NCBI GenBank assembly: GCA_964588665.1
Contig: CAZPQQ010000035.1
Location: 1 to 30,730 of the forward strand
Direction: 5' to 3'
From: UBA2160 sp964588665
GTDB taxonomy: Bacteria > Chloroflexota > Dehalococcoidia > Lucifugimonadales > UBA1123
Length of the DNA stretch: 30,730 nucleotides
This document shows, in pieces, positions 8,735-16,141 of the stretch. Each line of letters begins with the position of its first letter. The stretch's first letter is position 1. The notes below the pieces were generated by a model. It was not told where the DNA came from and did not search any database. It saw only the letters and a program-made list of their open reading frames with translations. A program made the translations under genes and the position numbers.

Positions 8735-8743
8735 ATTGTAGCA
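8735..8743 (-). promoter_or_regulatory. Extended -10 promoter of the CoA-transferase/ThDP operon
   Basis: TGcTACAAT on the minus strand (8743-8735) is an extended -10 without a convincing -35. The predicted start near 8728 leaves a leader of about 72 nt. A second TGnTACAAT faces the other way about 100 nt off, making a divergent promoter pair. Confidence 0.45.
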
Positions 8744-8837
8744 CAAACCCCGCACGACATAGCACGGACGAATCGATCCGGAGGGACAGCGCTCCGTGCA
8801 CGCTGGATGTTTCGCCGGGGTTTCGGGTAGGGTGGTA

Positions 8838-8846
8838 TGGTACAAT
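8838..8846 (+). promoter_or_regulatory. Extended -10 promoter of the formyl-CoA-transferase-like gene
   Basis: TGgTACAAT (8838-8846) is an extended -10 with the same TACAAT hexamer as the divergent promoter. There is no good -35, as is allowed for extended -10 promoters. The predicted start near 8853 gives a leader of about 50 nt to the ATG at 8904. Confidence 0.45.
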
Positions 8847-8903
8847 TCCGCCGCAGCGAGGATCGGCTGTGTGGACCTGAGAAGGATGTGGGAGGCCGCG
8901 ATA

Positions 8904-10109
8904 ATGGGCAACGCACTCGACGACATACGTGTGTTGGATCTCACGCAGTTCGAAGCGGGTCCGTCCTGCACCGAATCGCTGGCTTGGATGGGCGCGGACG
9001 TCATCAAGATCGAACAGCCTGGCTCGGGCGACCCGGGCCGTCGGAATCGGTCAACTCTGCCCGACGTCGACAGTTTCTACTTCATTCTGTTGAACGCCAA
9101 CAAGCGCAGCGTTACCATCGACCTGAAGAACCCGAAGGGCAAGGCGCTGTTCCTCGAAATGGTCAAGACCGCGGACGTCGTTGCCGAGAACATGGGACCC
9201 GGAACGCTGAAGCGGCTCGGCCTGGGCTACGACGTGCTCAACGAAGTGAATCCACGGATCGTGCTCGCTACGGTGAAAGGCTTCGGAACGTACGGACCGT
9301 ACTCCGGATACAAGAGCTTCGACATGATCGCCCAGGCGGTCGGCGGGTCCATGGCGTTCACCGGATTCGAAGGCGGGCCACCTGTTAAACCCGGCTCGAC
9401 GATAGGTGACACCGGCACCGGCATCCACGCCGCGTTTGGTATCATGGCCGCCCTGTGGCAACGAGAAAAAACCGGCAAAGGCCAGGTCATGGAAATCTCG
9501 ATGCAGGATGCGGTCGTGAACTTCAGCCGCATCAAGATGCGCGAATACTACGAAACCGGCGTGAACCCCGGCCGCTCTGGGAACGCGATTCCGAATACGG
9601 CGCCAGGCGACATCTATCGTTGCAGCCCGGGCGGTCCCGACGACTACGTGTACATCTACTGCCAGCCAATTCGCGCCCACATGTGGGATGCGATACTCCT
9701 TTGTATGGGTAGGGAAGACCTTGTAGATGACGGAAACTGGAGCAACCCGGTGTGGCGCGGGCAGAACAAGGCTGAGGTCGACGAACTCGTCGAGAACTGG
9801 ACCATTCAGAATACGAAACACGAAGTGATGCGGATACTGGGCGAGGGCGGCATCCCGTGCGGGGCGGTGCTCAACGCCGAGGACATCCACAACGACGAAC
9901 ACCTCAAGCGCAGAGGCATGATCACCACGATGCACCATCCGGTGCGCGGCAGCTTCGACATGCCAGGATTCCCCGTGCAGCTCGGAGATTCGCCGGTGGA
10001 GATGAAACATGCCCCGCTTCTGGGCGAGCACACGGCCGAAGTTCTCCAGGACATCCTGGGCTTGGACGAAGACGCCATGACCCGGCTGCGGTCCGAGGCA
10101 GTGATCTGA
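8904..10109 (+). CDS. Formyl-CoA transferase-like CaiB/BaiF CoA-transferase
   Basis: This 401-residue protein is the most canonical class III CoA-transferase here. It opens with DIRVLDLTQFEAGPSC and continues GADVIKIEQPGSGDPGR, as in formyl-CoA/oxalate CoA-transferases. The nucleophilic Asp falls at D169 (IGDTGTGIHAAFG), the same number as in Oxalobacter formigenes Frc. The C-terminus carries LGEHTAEVL. The ATG at 8904 has GGAGG eight nt upstream; an ATG at 8887 lies in the same frame but has poor spacing. It is divergent from the CoA-transferase/ThDP operon, with which it could supply or recycle formyl-CoA. The exact acid pair is not proven. The phosphoesterase gene begins at the base after its stop. 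Confidence 0.9.
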   Translation: MGNALDDIRVLDLTQFEAGPSCTESLAWMGADVIKIEQPGSGDPGRRNRSTLPDVDSFYFILLNANKRSVTIDLKNPKGKALFLEMVKTADVVAENMGPGTLKRLGLGYDVLNEVNPRIVLATVKGFGTYGPYSGYKSFDMIAQAVGGSMAFTGFEGGPPVKPGSTIGDTGTGIHAAFGIMAALWQREKTGKGQVMEISMQDAVVNFSRIKMREYYETGVNPGRSGNAIPNTAPGDIYRCSPGGPDDYVYIYCQPIRAHMWDAILLCMGREDLVDDGNWSNPVWRGQNKAEVDELVENWTIQNTKHEVMRILGEGGIPCGAVLNAEDIHNDEHLKRRGMITTMHHPVRGSFDMPGFPVQLGDSPVEMKHAPLLGEHTAEVLQDILGLDEDAMTRLRSEAVI

Positions 10110-10613
10110 TTGGCGACTAAAATCGTCGTCGTATCTGACACGCACTGCCGCAAATGGGAAGAAGTCCATCCTTCGATCAAAAGCGAGTTGGCCGCTGCCG
10201 ACATCGCGATCCACTGCGGCGACTTCGCAACTATGGACGTGGTGGACGGCATGCGAACGATCGCCAAGCAGGTCGTGGTCGTTCACGGCAATTCCGACCC
10301 CCCGGTGCTGCGTAACGCCATCCCATACGTCGAGGTGTTGGAGGTCGAGGGCGTCAGAATCGGCGTGACTCATCCGGCGTGGGGCGGCCCTGAATTCCCT
10401 CTGGAGGAGTTGCTGCCGGATTTCCCCGAAGGGGTGGACGTGGTGATATTCGGCCACTTCCACGAAACCATCAACGAACGTCGAAACGGCATCCTCTTCT
10501 TGAATCCCGGCCAAGGCTACGCTTCGTTCATGGTGCCGGCAACCGTGATCGAGATGACAGTCGATTCGGGCGAAGTCACCGCGGAGATCAAGGTGGTCGT
10601 GCCAGCGACATAG
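10110..10613 (+). CDS. YfcE/MJ0936-family metallophosphoesterase
   Basis: This 167-residue calcineurin-like phosphoesterase has all family metal motifs: DTH (D10, H12), GD (G37-D38), GNSD (60-63), TH (H88) and GHFH (115-118). Such enzymes hydrolyse phosphomonoesters or phosphodiesters with two metal ions; the physiological substrate is usually unknown. The start is a TTG at 10110, directly after the TGA of the CoA-transferase, with GAGG 11 nt upstream, so translation is probably coupled. No signal peptide; cytoplasmic. Its link to CoA metabolism is positional only. Confidence 0.88.
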   Translation: MATKIVVVSDTHCRKWEEVHPSIKSELAAADIAIHCGDFATMDVVDGMRTIAKQVVVVHGNSDPPVLRNAIPYVEVLEVEGVRIGVTHPAWGGPEFPLEELLPDFPEGVDVVIFGHFHETINERRNGILFLNPGQGYASFMVPATVIEMTVDSGEVTAEIKVVVPAT

Positions 10614-10662
10614 GAATCGGCGGGCGATGCTGCGTCGTGATTTCGGGCTGTCGAGCCTTCCA

Positions 10663-10671
10663 TGTTAAGAT
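10663..10671 (+). promoter_or_regulatory. Extended -10 immediately before the EVE gene (leaderless transcript predicted)
   Basis: TGtTAAGAT (10663-10671) ends six nt before the ATG at 10678. A start at the normal distance would fall on or next to the A of the start codon, giving a leaderless mRNA. In agreement, no Shine-Dalgarno sequence precedes this ATG. Confidence 0.45.
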
Positions 10672-10677
10672 GACGGC

Positions 10678-11721
10678 ATGAGCAACAAAAGACAAAAACG
10701 CACCGCCATCGGTCGTAACTTCTGGATGTTCGTCGAGTCGGCGCAAAACTTCAACGTCCTGAGGGACATGAACTTCAGCCTGTTCGGAATGGGTCCGAAA
10801 TATCGGCGACGCGCCGAACGCATGAAACCCAACGATCAGGTGCTGTTTTACGTGTCGGGCCTGCGCATATGGCCGGCGACCGCGACGATCGCGTCCACGT
10901 ATTTCGAGGACGACACACCGCTGTGGGTTCCGACGTCGCGACACGAGTCGTTCAGGTACCGCATCAAACTCAAACCGAGTATCGTGCTCGAAGAAGACGA
11001 CTACATCGACGCGCTCGTCTTGGGCCCGAGGCTGGACTACGTGAAGCGCTGGGCGCCGCAGGACTGGCCGCTGGCATTCTGGGATCGCCTACACCTGCTG
11101 CCTCAACGCGACTTCCGGCTCATTGAGAGCGAGATGGAGCGAGCCGCGGCCAGACATAGGTGCGGTGGCCGTCGACGAGCCTCGGTGATCGACAGGCCAG
11201 AGAGCTACGAGCTCGACATGGACGGCCGGGAGAGCAGCAACACCGACCTGGGCGGCGAAGAGGATCGCGAGTTCGAGGACGACACCCAGGCGGAACATGG
11301 CCTGATTATCGACAGCGAAGAGGGCCGCGAACCTGAGGACGACACGCAGGCGGATCACGACCTCTTGATCGACGACGAAGATGATCGCGAGCTTGAGGAC
11401 GACACGCAAGCGGAACACGGTCTCCTGATGCACGACCAAGAGAGTAGCGGGCATCTGAACGATCCCCAGGAGAACTTCGAGGACGACATCGGCGTCTCGG
11501 AAGTTGGCGCCCAAGAATCAGGCGACGACGAGCCGAGTCCGGATTTCGAACCTGCCGGAGAGATTCCGCGGGAAGCGGAGGTTTTCGACGACGAATCCCC
11601 GGCGCCGGATGAGACCGGAGTGACCGATGATGAAACCGCTGTGGGCGTTGGTGAGCCGGCGGTGGACGAAGGTGAGCCACTGGTAGACGATGATGAACCA
11701 GCGGTGGACCAGCAAGAGTAG
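10678..11721 (+). CDS. EVE (PUA-like) domain protein with repetitive acidic C-terminal tail
   Basis: The protein is 347 residues. Residues 12-150 look like an EVE domain: NFWMFVESAQNF at the start, KPNDQVLFYVSGLRIWPATATI in the middle, and RYRIKLKP with AFWDRLHLLPQRDF at the end. EVE domains are PUA/YTH-like folds that can bind modified bases, and some occur in restriction and other defence proteins. From about residue 165 the chain becomes hydrophilic and very acidic. It holds three 20-residue repeats (194-253) with a degenerate fourth, then five 7-residue repeats (311-345) ending at VDQQE. The tail is probably disordered. The gene stands alone with its own promoter. I infer nucleic-acid binding; the tail could mimic DNA charge or recruit partners. 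Confidence 0.8.
   Translation: MSNKRQKRTAIGRNFWMFVESAQNFNVLRDMNFSLFGMGPKYRRRAERMKPNDQVLFYVSGLRIWPATATIASTYFEDDTPLWVPTSRHESFRYRIKLKPSIVLEEDDYIDALVLGPRLDYVKRWAPQDWPLAFWDRLHLLPQRDFRLIESEMERAAARHRCGGRRRASVIDRPESYELDMDGRESSNTDLGGEEDREFEDDTQAEHGLIIDSEEGREPEDDTQADHDLLIDDEDDRELEDDTQAEHGLLMHDQESSGHLNDPQENFEDDIGVSEVGAQESGDDEPSPDFEPAGEIPREAEVFDDESPAPDETGVTDDETAVGVGEPAVDEGEPLVDDDEPAVDQQE
11257..11436 (+). repeat. Three 60-bp tandem coding repeats (20 aa each)
   Basis: Units 11257-11316, 11317-11376 and 11377-11436 encode variants of E-x-D/G-RE-x-EDDTQAxHxLxI. A fourth, degenerate copy starts at 11437. The exact 60-bp period and in-frame unit point to duplication by slippage or unequal crossing-over. Confidence 0.9.
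11608..11712 (+). repeat. Five 21-bp tandem coding repeats (7 aa each)
   Basis: Five consecutive units encode DETGVTD, DETAVGV, GEPAVDE, GEPLVDD and DEPAVDQ. They form the last part of the acidic tail. The repeat period differs from the upstream 60-bp block, so this is a second, independent expansion. Confidence 0.85.
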
Positions 11722-11903
11722 ACGCTCGGAGATCGGACGCCCGTTGCGCCGTTTTGCTCGCTGCGCCTCGATTCCGAGAGACCAATTAGACCGCACACGC
11801 AGTGGCGCCTCGTGGAAGGTTCGAGACAAACCTCAGGTTGTGTTGACGTTTCGCTAACCTCGTCGGGTTGCGTCCGTCACAGGGCGAAACTTGGCGCGCC
11901 GGA

Positions 11904-11930
11904 GTCCTTCGACAGGCTCAGGACGAACGG
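11904..11930. repeat. REP-like hairpin repeat, copy 1
   Basis: GTCCT (11904-11908) pairs with AGGAC (11920-11924) around the 11-nt loop TCGACAGGCTC, followed by GAACGG. The loop reappears as its reverse complement at 13147-13157, with a different but still paired stem. It lies between the convergent EVE and aldo/keto reductase genes. Confidence 0.7.
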
Positions 11931-11974
11931 GCAAGGTGGTGTTGCGACCAGATTCGAGCAATTGTCATCATGGC

Positions 11975-12976
11975 CTAGTTGACCACCGGCGATTCCGCTT
12001 CCTCGGGCAGCCCAAAGTTCTCGTCGAAAAGCTGACGCGTCGTCTCCAAGTCGTCGTCCGGGATCTCCTCCGAATCGGGCGCGGCGGCGAACTCGTGAAG
12101 CTGATCCAGTCCCGTGATGTTCGGGAGCACGCAGGCGACGCGCTCGCCCGACAGAGCGAACTTTATCGCAATCTGGCCGATGGTCGCGTTGATGTGCTCT
12201 TCGAGGAAGCCGAGTTGCTCCAGTTTTACGAGCGATCGATCCAACCACTCCTGTTTTCGATGCGCGCGATGGTCGCTGGAATCGAAAACGGTGTCCTTGT
12301 TAAACGTCCCGTCCAGCAGACCGGACGCATGAGGCACGCGCGAGAGCAACCCGGTTTGCTCTTCCAACGCGATGGGGAAGAACTGCCTCGCCGGTTGTTG
12401 CTCGAGCATGCTGTAGATGATCTGAACGGTCGGCACATGCCGGTATTTCATAACGGCCTCGCCCTCCTTGAACCACCCGATGTCCGGGCCGAGCGCCGCG
12501 CCGTAATGCCGAATCTTACCCTCTTTGACCAACTCGTCGAGTAGATCGAACAGTTCGTCCTGCTCGATGGCGTCCATACGAGGATTGTGAAGCTGGAACA
12601 GGTCGATGTAATCGGTCTGCAGGCGTCGCAGGCTCTGTTCACAGGCATATCGAACGTAGTCCGTGGTCCATTTCTGGGGCCGCTCCTGGTGACCGACCCT
12701 CTCGAACGGGCTGTAGATGTCGTAACCGAACTTGGTGCCGATGAGTATGTCGTGTCGTTGCTTGCCCAACGCTTTGGCCAGGATCTCCTCGCCGTAGCCC
12801 TCGCCGTAGGTGTCGGCAGTGTCGTAGAAATTGACGCCGAGGTCGTACGCCTTCACAAGCAGGTTGACGTTCTCTTGCTCGGACCGCTTCCCCCACCAGT
12901 TAGTCGCCACTGTCCAGACGCCGAATCCGACCTCCGACACGTTGAGTTCAGTCGTCCCAAGTTGCCTGTATTTCAA
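11975..12976 (-). CDS. Aldo/keto reductase
   Basis: This 333-residue protein has the AKR catalytic tetrad: D52 and Y57 (NFYDTADTYGEGYGEE), K82 (GTKFGYD) and H130 (LFQLHNPR). It is a cytoplasmic (alpha/beta)8-barrel that reduces carbonyls or oxidises alcohols with NAD(P)H, of the broad group that includes YajO/L-glyceraldehyde-3-phosphate reductase and many dehydrogenases of unknown substrate. The ATG at 12976 is preceded on the minus strand by AGGGGAG. The gene is isolated; REP-like repeats lie on both sides. A perfect TTGACA at 13067-13062 has TAGGAT 14 nt downstream, a spacing too short for a normal promoter. Confidence 0.92.
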   Translation of the reverse strand: MKYRQLGTTELNVSEVGFGVWTVATNWWGKRSEQENVNLLVKAYDLGVNFYDTADTYGEGYGEEILAKALGKQRHDILIGTKFGYDIYSPFERVGHQERPQKWTTDYVRYACEQSLRRLQTDYIDLFQLHNPRMDAIEQDELFDLLDELVKEGKIRHYGAALGPDIGWFKEGEAVMKYRHVPTVQIIYSMLEQQPARQFFPIALEEQTGLLSRVPHASGLLDGTFNKDTVFDSSDHRAHRKQEWLDRSLVKLEQLGFLEEHINATIGQIAIKFALSGERVACVLPNITGLDQLHEFAAAPDSEEIPDDDLETTRQLFDENFGLPEEAESPVVN

Positions 12977-13094
12977 TCTGCGCTCCCCTGAGTTTTCGAG
13001 TCGAAATAAACGTCGTTCGTTGTGAGTTCCGGTTAGTCGAAATCCTAGCCTTGCCTGGACCTGTCAAAGGACCCCCTCGATTGGCGCAGAGCTT

Positions 13095-13122
13095 GCCCTG
13101 AGATTTCCGAAGGGGCGAACGG
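13095..13122. repeat. REP-like hairpin repeat, copy 2
   Basis: CCCT (13096-13099) pairs with AGGG (13111-13114) around the 11-nt loop GAGATTTCCGA, followed by GCGAACGG. It has the same loop length, the same loop ends (GAG...CGA) and the same GAACGG flank as copy 1, with a different stem. Confidence 0.6.
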
Positions 13123-13135
13123 AGTGCGGCTTTTG

Positions 13136-13162
13136 CCGTTCGTGGTGAGCCTGTCGAACCAC
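13136..13162. repeat. REP-like hairpin repeat, copy 3
   Basis: CCGTTC is followed by GTGGT (13142-13146), the loop GAGCCTGTCGA, and ACCAC (13158-13162). It is copy 1 in inverted orientation with two stem pairs changed together. With copy 2 it forms a pair: CGAACGG (13116-13122) and CCGTTCG (13135-13141 region) are complementary around a 13-nt spacer. Confidence 0.7.
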
Positions 13163-13241
13163 ACGCTTACGCCCACACGCGACCCTGCATCCGCGCCATA
13201 CTCACGATGCGAGGCACGACTCCCCGGAGACCTTCACTCCG

Positions 13242-13835
13242 CTACACCGGCGTTGGCGCGGCCCCCAGCACTCCTCGAATCTCGTCCGCGCGGTCTTCGT
13301 ATTCGGAGTCGGACAGCGCCGGAGCAAGGGTTCCGAGCGGCACTTCTTGGCCGAGTTCCACCCAGGACTTGCAACCCGAATACTCGTCCAGAACGGGCAG
13401 CGACTGGGGCTGTTGCAATTGATAGACGCGGAGAAGCGCGACAGTCAGCGGCTGCTTCGGACGCCAGTGCAATCGCTTCTCGGCATAGTCGTCGGTCCAC
13501 ACGTGGTGCTCGGAAATCGCGGCCAACTCGGCTTCGTCCTTGAGCTTGAATCGGTCCGTGACCCGGCACCAATGCGTGAAAGTGACGAGGTCCGCCACGC
13601 CGTCGCCGCGCCCGGTTGCTTCGACTTCGGCCACGTGTTGCGGCTTCAGCAACTCCGGCTTCTGGTGCTCGTAAGTCGGGTAGAGCAAGAATTCTGGATG
13701 GACGATGCGGAAGTCTTTGTCGTCGCGATGAATTCCGCCCTTCCGCAAGATGAGGATCTGCCGCCCGCGGCCAAGCGCGCGATCCGCTACCGCCCATTCC
13801 TTGAGAGCCATATTCGACGTTGACGGCAAGAGCAT
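13242..13835 (-). CDS. DUF1802 family protein
   Basis: The 197-residue protein matches DUF1802: MALKEWAVADRAL, then GRQILILRKGGIH, FRIVHPEFLLYPTYEHQ and HVWTDDYAEKRLHWRPKQPL. The function of the family is unknown; it is soluble and found in cyanobacteria and other bacteria. Three in-frame ATGs exist (13871, 13835, 13811). A near-consensus promoter overlaps the first, so 13871 is unlikely. I use 13835, where GGAG lies nine nt upstream; the family N-terminus begins at 13811, which remains possible. The gene stands alone between the repeats and the surface-protein region. Confidence 0.82.
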   Translation of the reverse strand: MLLPSTSNMALKEWAVADRALGRGRQILILRKGGIHRDDKDFRIVHPEFLLYPTYEHQKPELLKPQHVAEVEATGRGDGVADLVTFTHWCRVTDRFKLKDEAELAAISEHHVWTDDYAEKRLHWRPKQPLTVALLRVYQLQQPQSLPVLDEYSGCKSWVELGQEVPLGTLAPALSDSEYEDRADEIRGVLGAAPTPV

Positions 13836-13850
13836 TGATAAAGTCTCCAG

Positions 13851-13879
13851 GTTATATTCTTGGCGAATCATACTGTCAA
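13851..13879 (-). promoter_or_regulatory. Near-consensus sigma70-type promoter of the DUF1802 gene
   Basis: On the minus strand TTGACA (13879-13874), a 17-nt spacer and TATAAC (13856-13851) match consensus at 11 of 12 positions. The predicted start is near 13844, nine nt before the ATG at 13835. A perfect TATAAT also lies at 13886-13881. Confidence 0.6.
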
Positions 13880-14066
13880 CATTATACCTAGGCAGGTCGG
13901 GACGGGCGACTATTTCGATGTGTCCGAAAACGTGATGACCTGCTCAGCAACGTAGCTGAACAAGAACGCTACCCGCGATCAGTATTTATCTGGCATGCGG
14001 GTTCGGAACACAACCAAAAGCTATGGATTGCATAATCGAAACTTATGGTATTTTGCCGGGAATTGG

Positions 14067-14094
14067 TTGACTCGGTGTAAGATTCTGTTAGAAT
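14067..14094 (+). promoter_or_regulatory. Strong promoter upstream of the surface-protein gene
   Basis: TTGACT (14067-14072), a 16-nt spacer and an extended -10 TGtTAGAAT (14086-14094) match both elements well. The predicted start near 14101 implies a leader of about 313 nt before the ATG at 14414. Confidence 0.6.
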
Positions 14095-14413
14095 TCTCGA
14101 TTGAACCACTTGGGTGGCAGCACCAACGATACTCTGGGTGCGAACACCTAGATATCGACGAGAGCCAGCGGATGGGGCGACTCCGGTGTTCTTGGCATTA
14201 TTCGAATGACGAACTCAGAAGGTCGCGTTGCGTCTGGTTTCCGTCGTCCGGTTGCTTCGCTGGGCTGGCAATCCGGATTGCGTCGACCTTAGCAGTGCAT
14301 AGTGAACGTGCGATAAATCGCTCTCAATGGAGCTGACCCGCGGGCAACCCAGACGAAATGTGTGCGACGCACCAAAGAGCGGCGCCTGTTACCAACATGA
14401 AAAGGGGATTCAA

Positions 14414-14684
14414 ATGACGAAGTTCAAGCGTGGGCCGGTGTCTCGTTGTTGGTCGTTGCGCTGCTGGCAGTTCTCGTGCCTGCCATCGCATCCGCGTCAC
14501 TCGACAACAAAGGCACCGAGTTCTTGATGGGGTTCATACCGAACTATTCGACACCCAGTGCTGAGCTCCATTTGACCAGTGACGTGTCAACTGACGTAAC
14601 GGTGACATATCCTGTAAATTCCCCGACGTTTACGCAAACAGTTGCGGTTACCCCGGGCAGCGTGACAATAGTGACAATTCCGAC
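14414..14684 (+). pseudogene. Surface protein fragment 1: signal peptide and start of IgGFc-binding-like domain
   Basis: The ATG at 14414 follows AAGGGGA and encodes MTKFKR. The frame then changes by one base near 14431. In the new frame there is a clear Sec signal peptide (WAGVSLLVVALLAVLVPAIASA) and a mature start SLDNKGTEFLMGF. This start and the later VTIVTIPT resemble IgGFc-binding-protein-like N-terminal domains of bacterial surface proteins. Inserting one base near 14431 would give one continuous secreted protein. A second one-base loss near 14684 interrupts the frame again. The protein would be exported and probably displayed on the cell surface. Whether the breaks are real decay or sequence errors cannot be decided here. 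Confidence 0.7.
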
Positions 14685-15833
14685 GCGGTCGCGAACGGCT
14701 GGTCGGTAAACACTATCCAAAACAACGCGTTCAAGGCCACCTCAACCGACGAGTTTGTCGTTTACATGGTCAACCGCGCCTCGGCGACTTCTGACGCGGC
14801 ATTGGGCTTGCCGGTTGACGCGTTGAACACTGAATACATCCTCCTCAACTACGGCTCCTCCGCAAGCCATCAAATAGGTGAAGCGCTCGTGGCGCCGCCA
14901 TACGACAATACTGACGTGACGATCACGCCATCGGCCGCCCTGACAAGTCACGCCGCGAGTGTACCGTTCACGATCACCCTGCAAAGTGGTGAAGGTTACC
15001 TGATCAAAGGCTTGGGCTCTATCACTGGGACGACCTTTGAAGCAAATCGCCCCGTCAGCGTCACCAACGGCAATCGTTGTGCCAACATCGGCGGACAAGG
15101 CGTCTGCGATCACGTTTTCGAGGTCGCGCAACCGGTCCAAACCTGGGGTAAAGAGATCCTTGCCGCTAATCTGCCGCTACGTGCGGGCGGAACAATCTAC
15201 CGAATCATTGCGTCAGAAGACGGCACGAACGTTCTGCAGAACGGCTCCTCCATCGGAACCATCAATCGCGGCCAATTCATCGAAACCGCGAAGATTACCG
15301 GAAGCCATATCTTTAGCTCTGCCAAACCAATCTATGTCGGTCAATTCATGACAGGGCAGCCAGGCGGTGGAACAGGCGATCCTGCGTTCGGAAACTTGAT
15401 TCCGTTCGCCCAATTCGGTAGCGCTTATACGTTTAGCGCGCCGGGCGGCGGACAGTTCGCTCAAAACTTCGTCACCATCTACGCACAGAACGGCGATGCG
15501 TCGGCAGGATCGGTCAACCTCGACGGCTCTCCCGTACCAGCCGGCGATTTCGCGACAATCGGAACGACCGGGTGGTCCTCCGCAATCAAAACCATAACAT
15601 CGGGTACGCACACCACCAGCTCGCCAAACCCACATGGGATCACGGTCGAAGGCTACAACAGCTACGATTCTTATCTCTATCCAGGCGGCGCGTTGTTCCA
15701 ATTCATCAACCCCGTGGGCGACGCGAACCCACCCATCGTGACCGATAATCTCGTTCCAGGCCCTCCGCCGCAATCGACGGCACAACCACCGACAACCGCC
15801 CAAGCGAAGACACAAATGGCAACGGAGTCCTAG
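14685..15833 (+). pseudogene. Surface protein fragment 2: IgGFc-binding-like domain body
   Basis: After the shift near 14684 the reading continues as AVANGWSVNTIQNNAF, FVVYMVNRAS and LPVDALNTEYILLNYG, and runs to TAG at 15833. The pattern (YGSSASHQIGEALVAPPYDNTDVTI, FEANRPVSVTNGN, KPIYVGQFMTG) is that of IgGFc-binding-like extracellular domains, with beta-strand repeats and few cysteines. About 350 residues belong to this part. The last 25 codons (from about LVPGPPPQ) are out of frame relative to the original protein, because the adjacent frame reads AIDGTTTDNRPSEDTNGNG there. It therefore belongs to the same gene as the fragments before and after. Confidence 0.75.
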
Positions 15834-16141
15834 ACGCCGGTGAAGACCTCAACGGGAACGGCATCGTGGACACCGATACTGGCATCTTCTTCGTAGAACT
15901 GTTGCCGGGAGCGTCCAACCTGACTCTGACAGTCGCAGCTTTCGTGCCAGGCGACCCGTCCACGACGTTCACGGTCACACTAACGGATCCAACATTGGAT
16001 GGAACGGGAACGGTTCGCGTCACCGACGGCGCCGGGAACTTTACCGATCTGCCAGTCGCACTGACCGGCACTCCTCCGCCCGAGGCCGACCTTTCGGTTG
16101 TCAAATCCGATTCGCCGGACCCTGTGCTCAACGGCGACACG
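15779..16141 (+). pseudogene. Surface protein fragment 3: DTNGNG linker, Ig-like domain and start of DUF11
   Basis: In this frame the protein reads GTTTDNRPSEDTNGNG, LDAGEDLNGNGIVDTDTG, an Ig-like beta domain (FFVELLPGASNLTLTV, FTVTLTDPTLDGTGTVRV, DGAGNFTDLPVAL), and then ADLSVVKSDSPDPVLNGDTL, the start of a DUF11 repeat. The Asp/Asn/Gly-rich linker looks calcium-binding (dockerin/thrombospondin type-3-like). The frame is lost within the inverted repeat at 16115-16158; in this frame the codons after it make no sense. Confidence 0.72.

Larger units (their letters stand above)
13836..14413. other. Intergenic region with divergent promoters and a long leader; no gene seen
   Basis: This 578-nt stretch, richer in A/T than its surroundings in the first 270 nt, holds the DUF1802 promoter on the minus strand and a strong plus-strand promoter at 14067-14094. 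The roughly 310 nt after that promoter would be the untranslated leader of the surface protein. Open frames here have no recognisable protein character. A good Shine-Dalgarno (AAGGGGA) occurs just before 14414. Confidence 0.6.

Noticed and set aside
13042..13067. TTGACA with TAGGAT as aldo/keto reductase promoter (minus strand)
   Set aside because: The spacer is only 14 nt, too short for a typical sigma70 promoter.
13995..14336. Plus-strand open frame of 113 codons in the leader region
   Set aside because: Its composition (many Trp, Cys, Arg, Ser) and lack of a ribosome-binding site look like chance; it lies across the strong promoter.
14335..14400. Partial resemblance to a c-di-GMP-I riboswitch (GGGCAACCC, CGAAA, GCGACGCA, GTTACC in order)
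   Set aside because: The paired helices and the tetraloop-receptor spacing of the real riboswitch are missing, and the short matches can occur by chance. Only a covariance-model scan could revive it.
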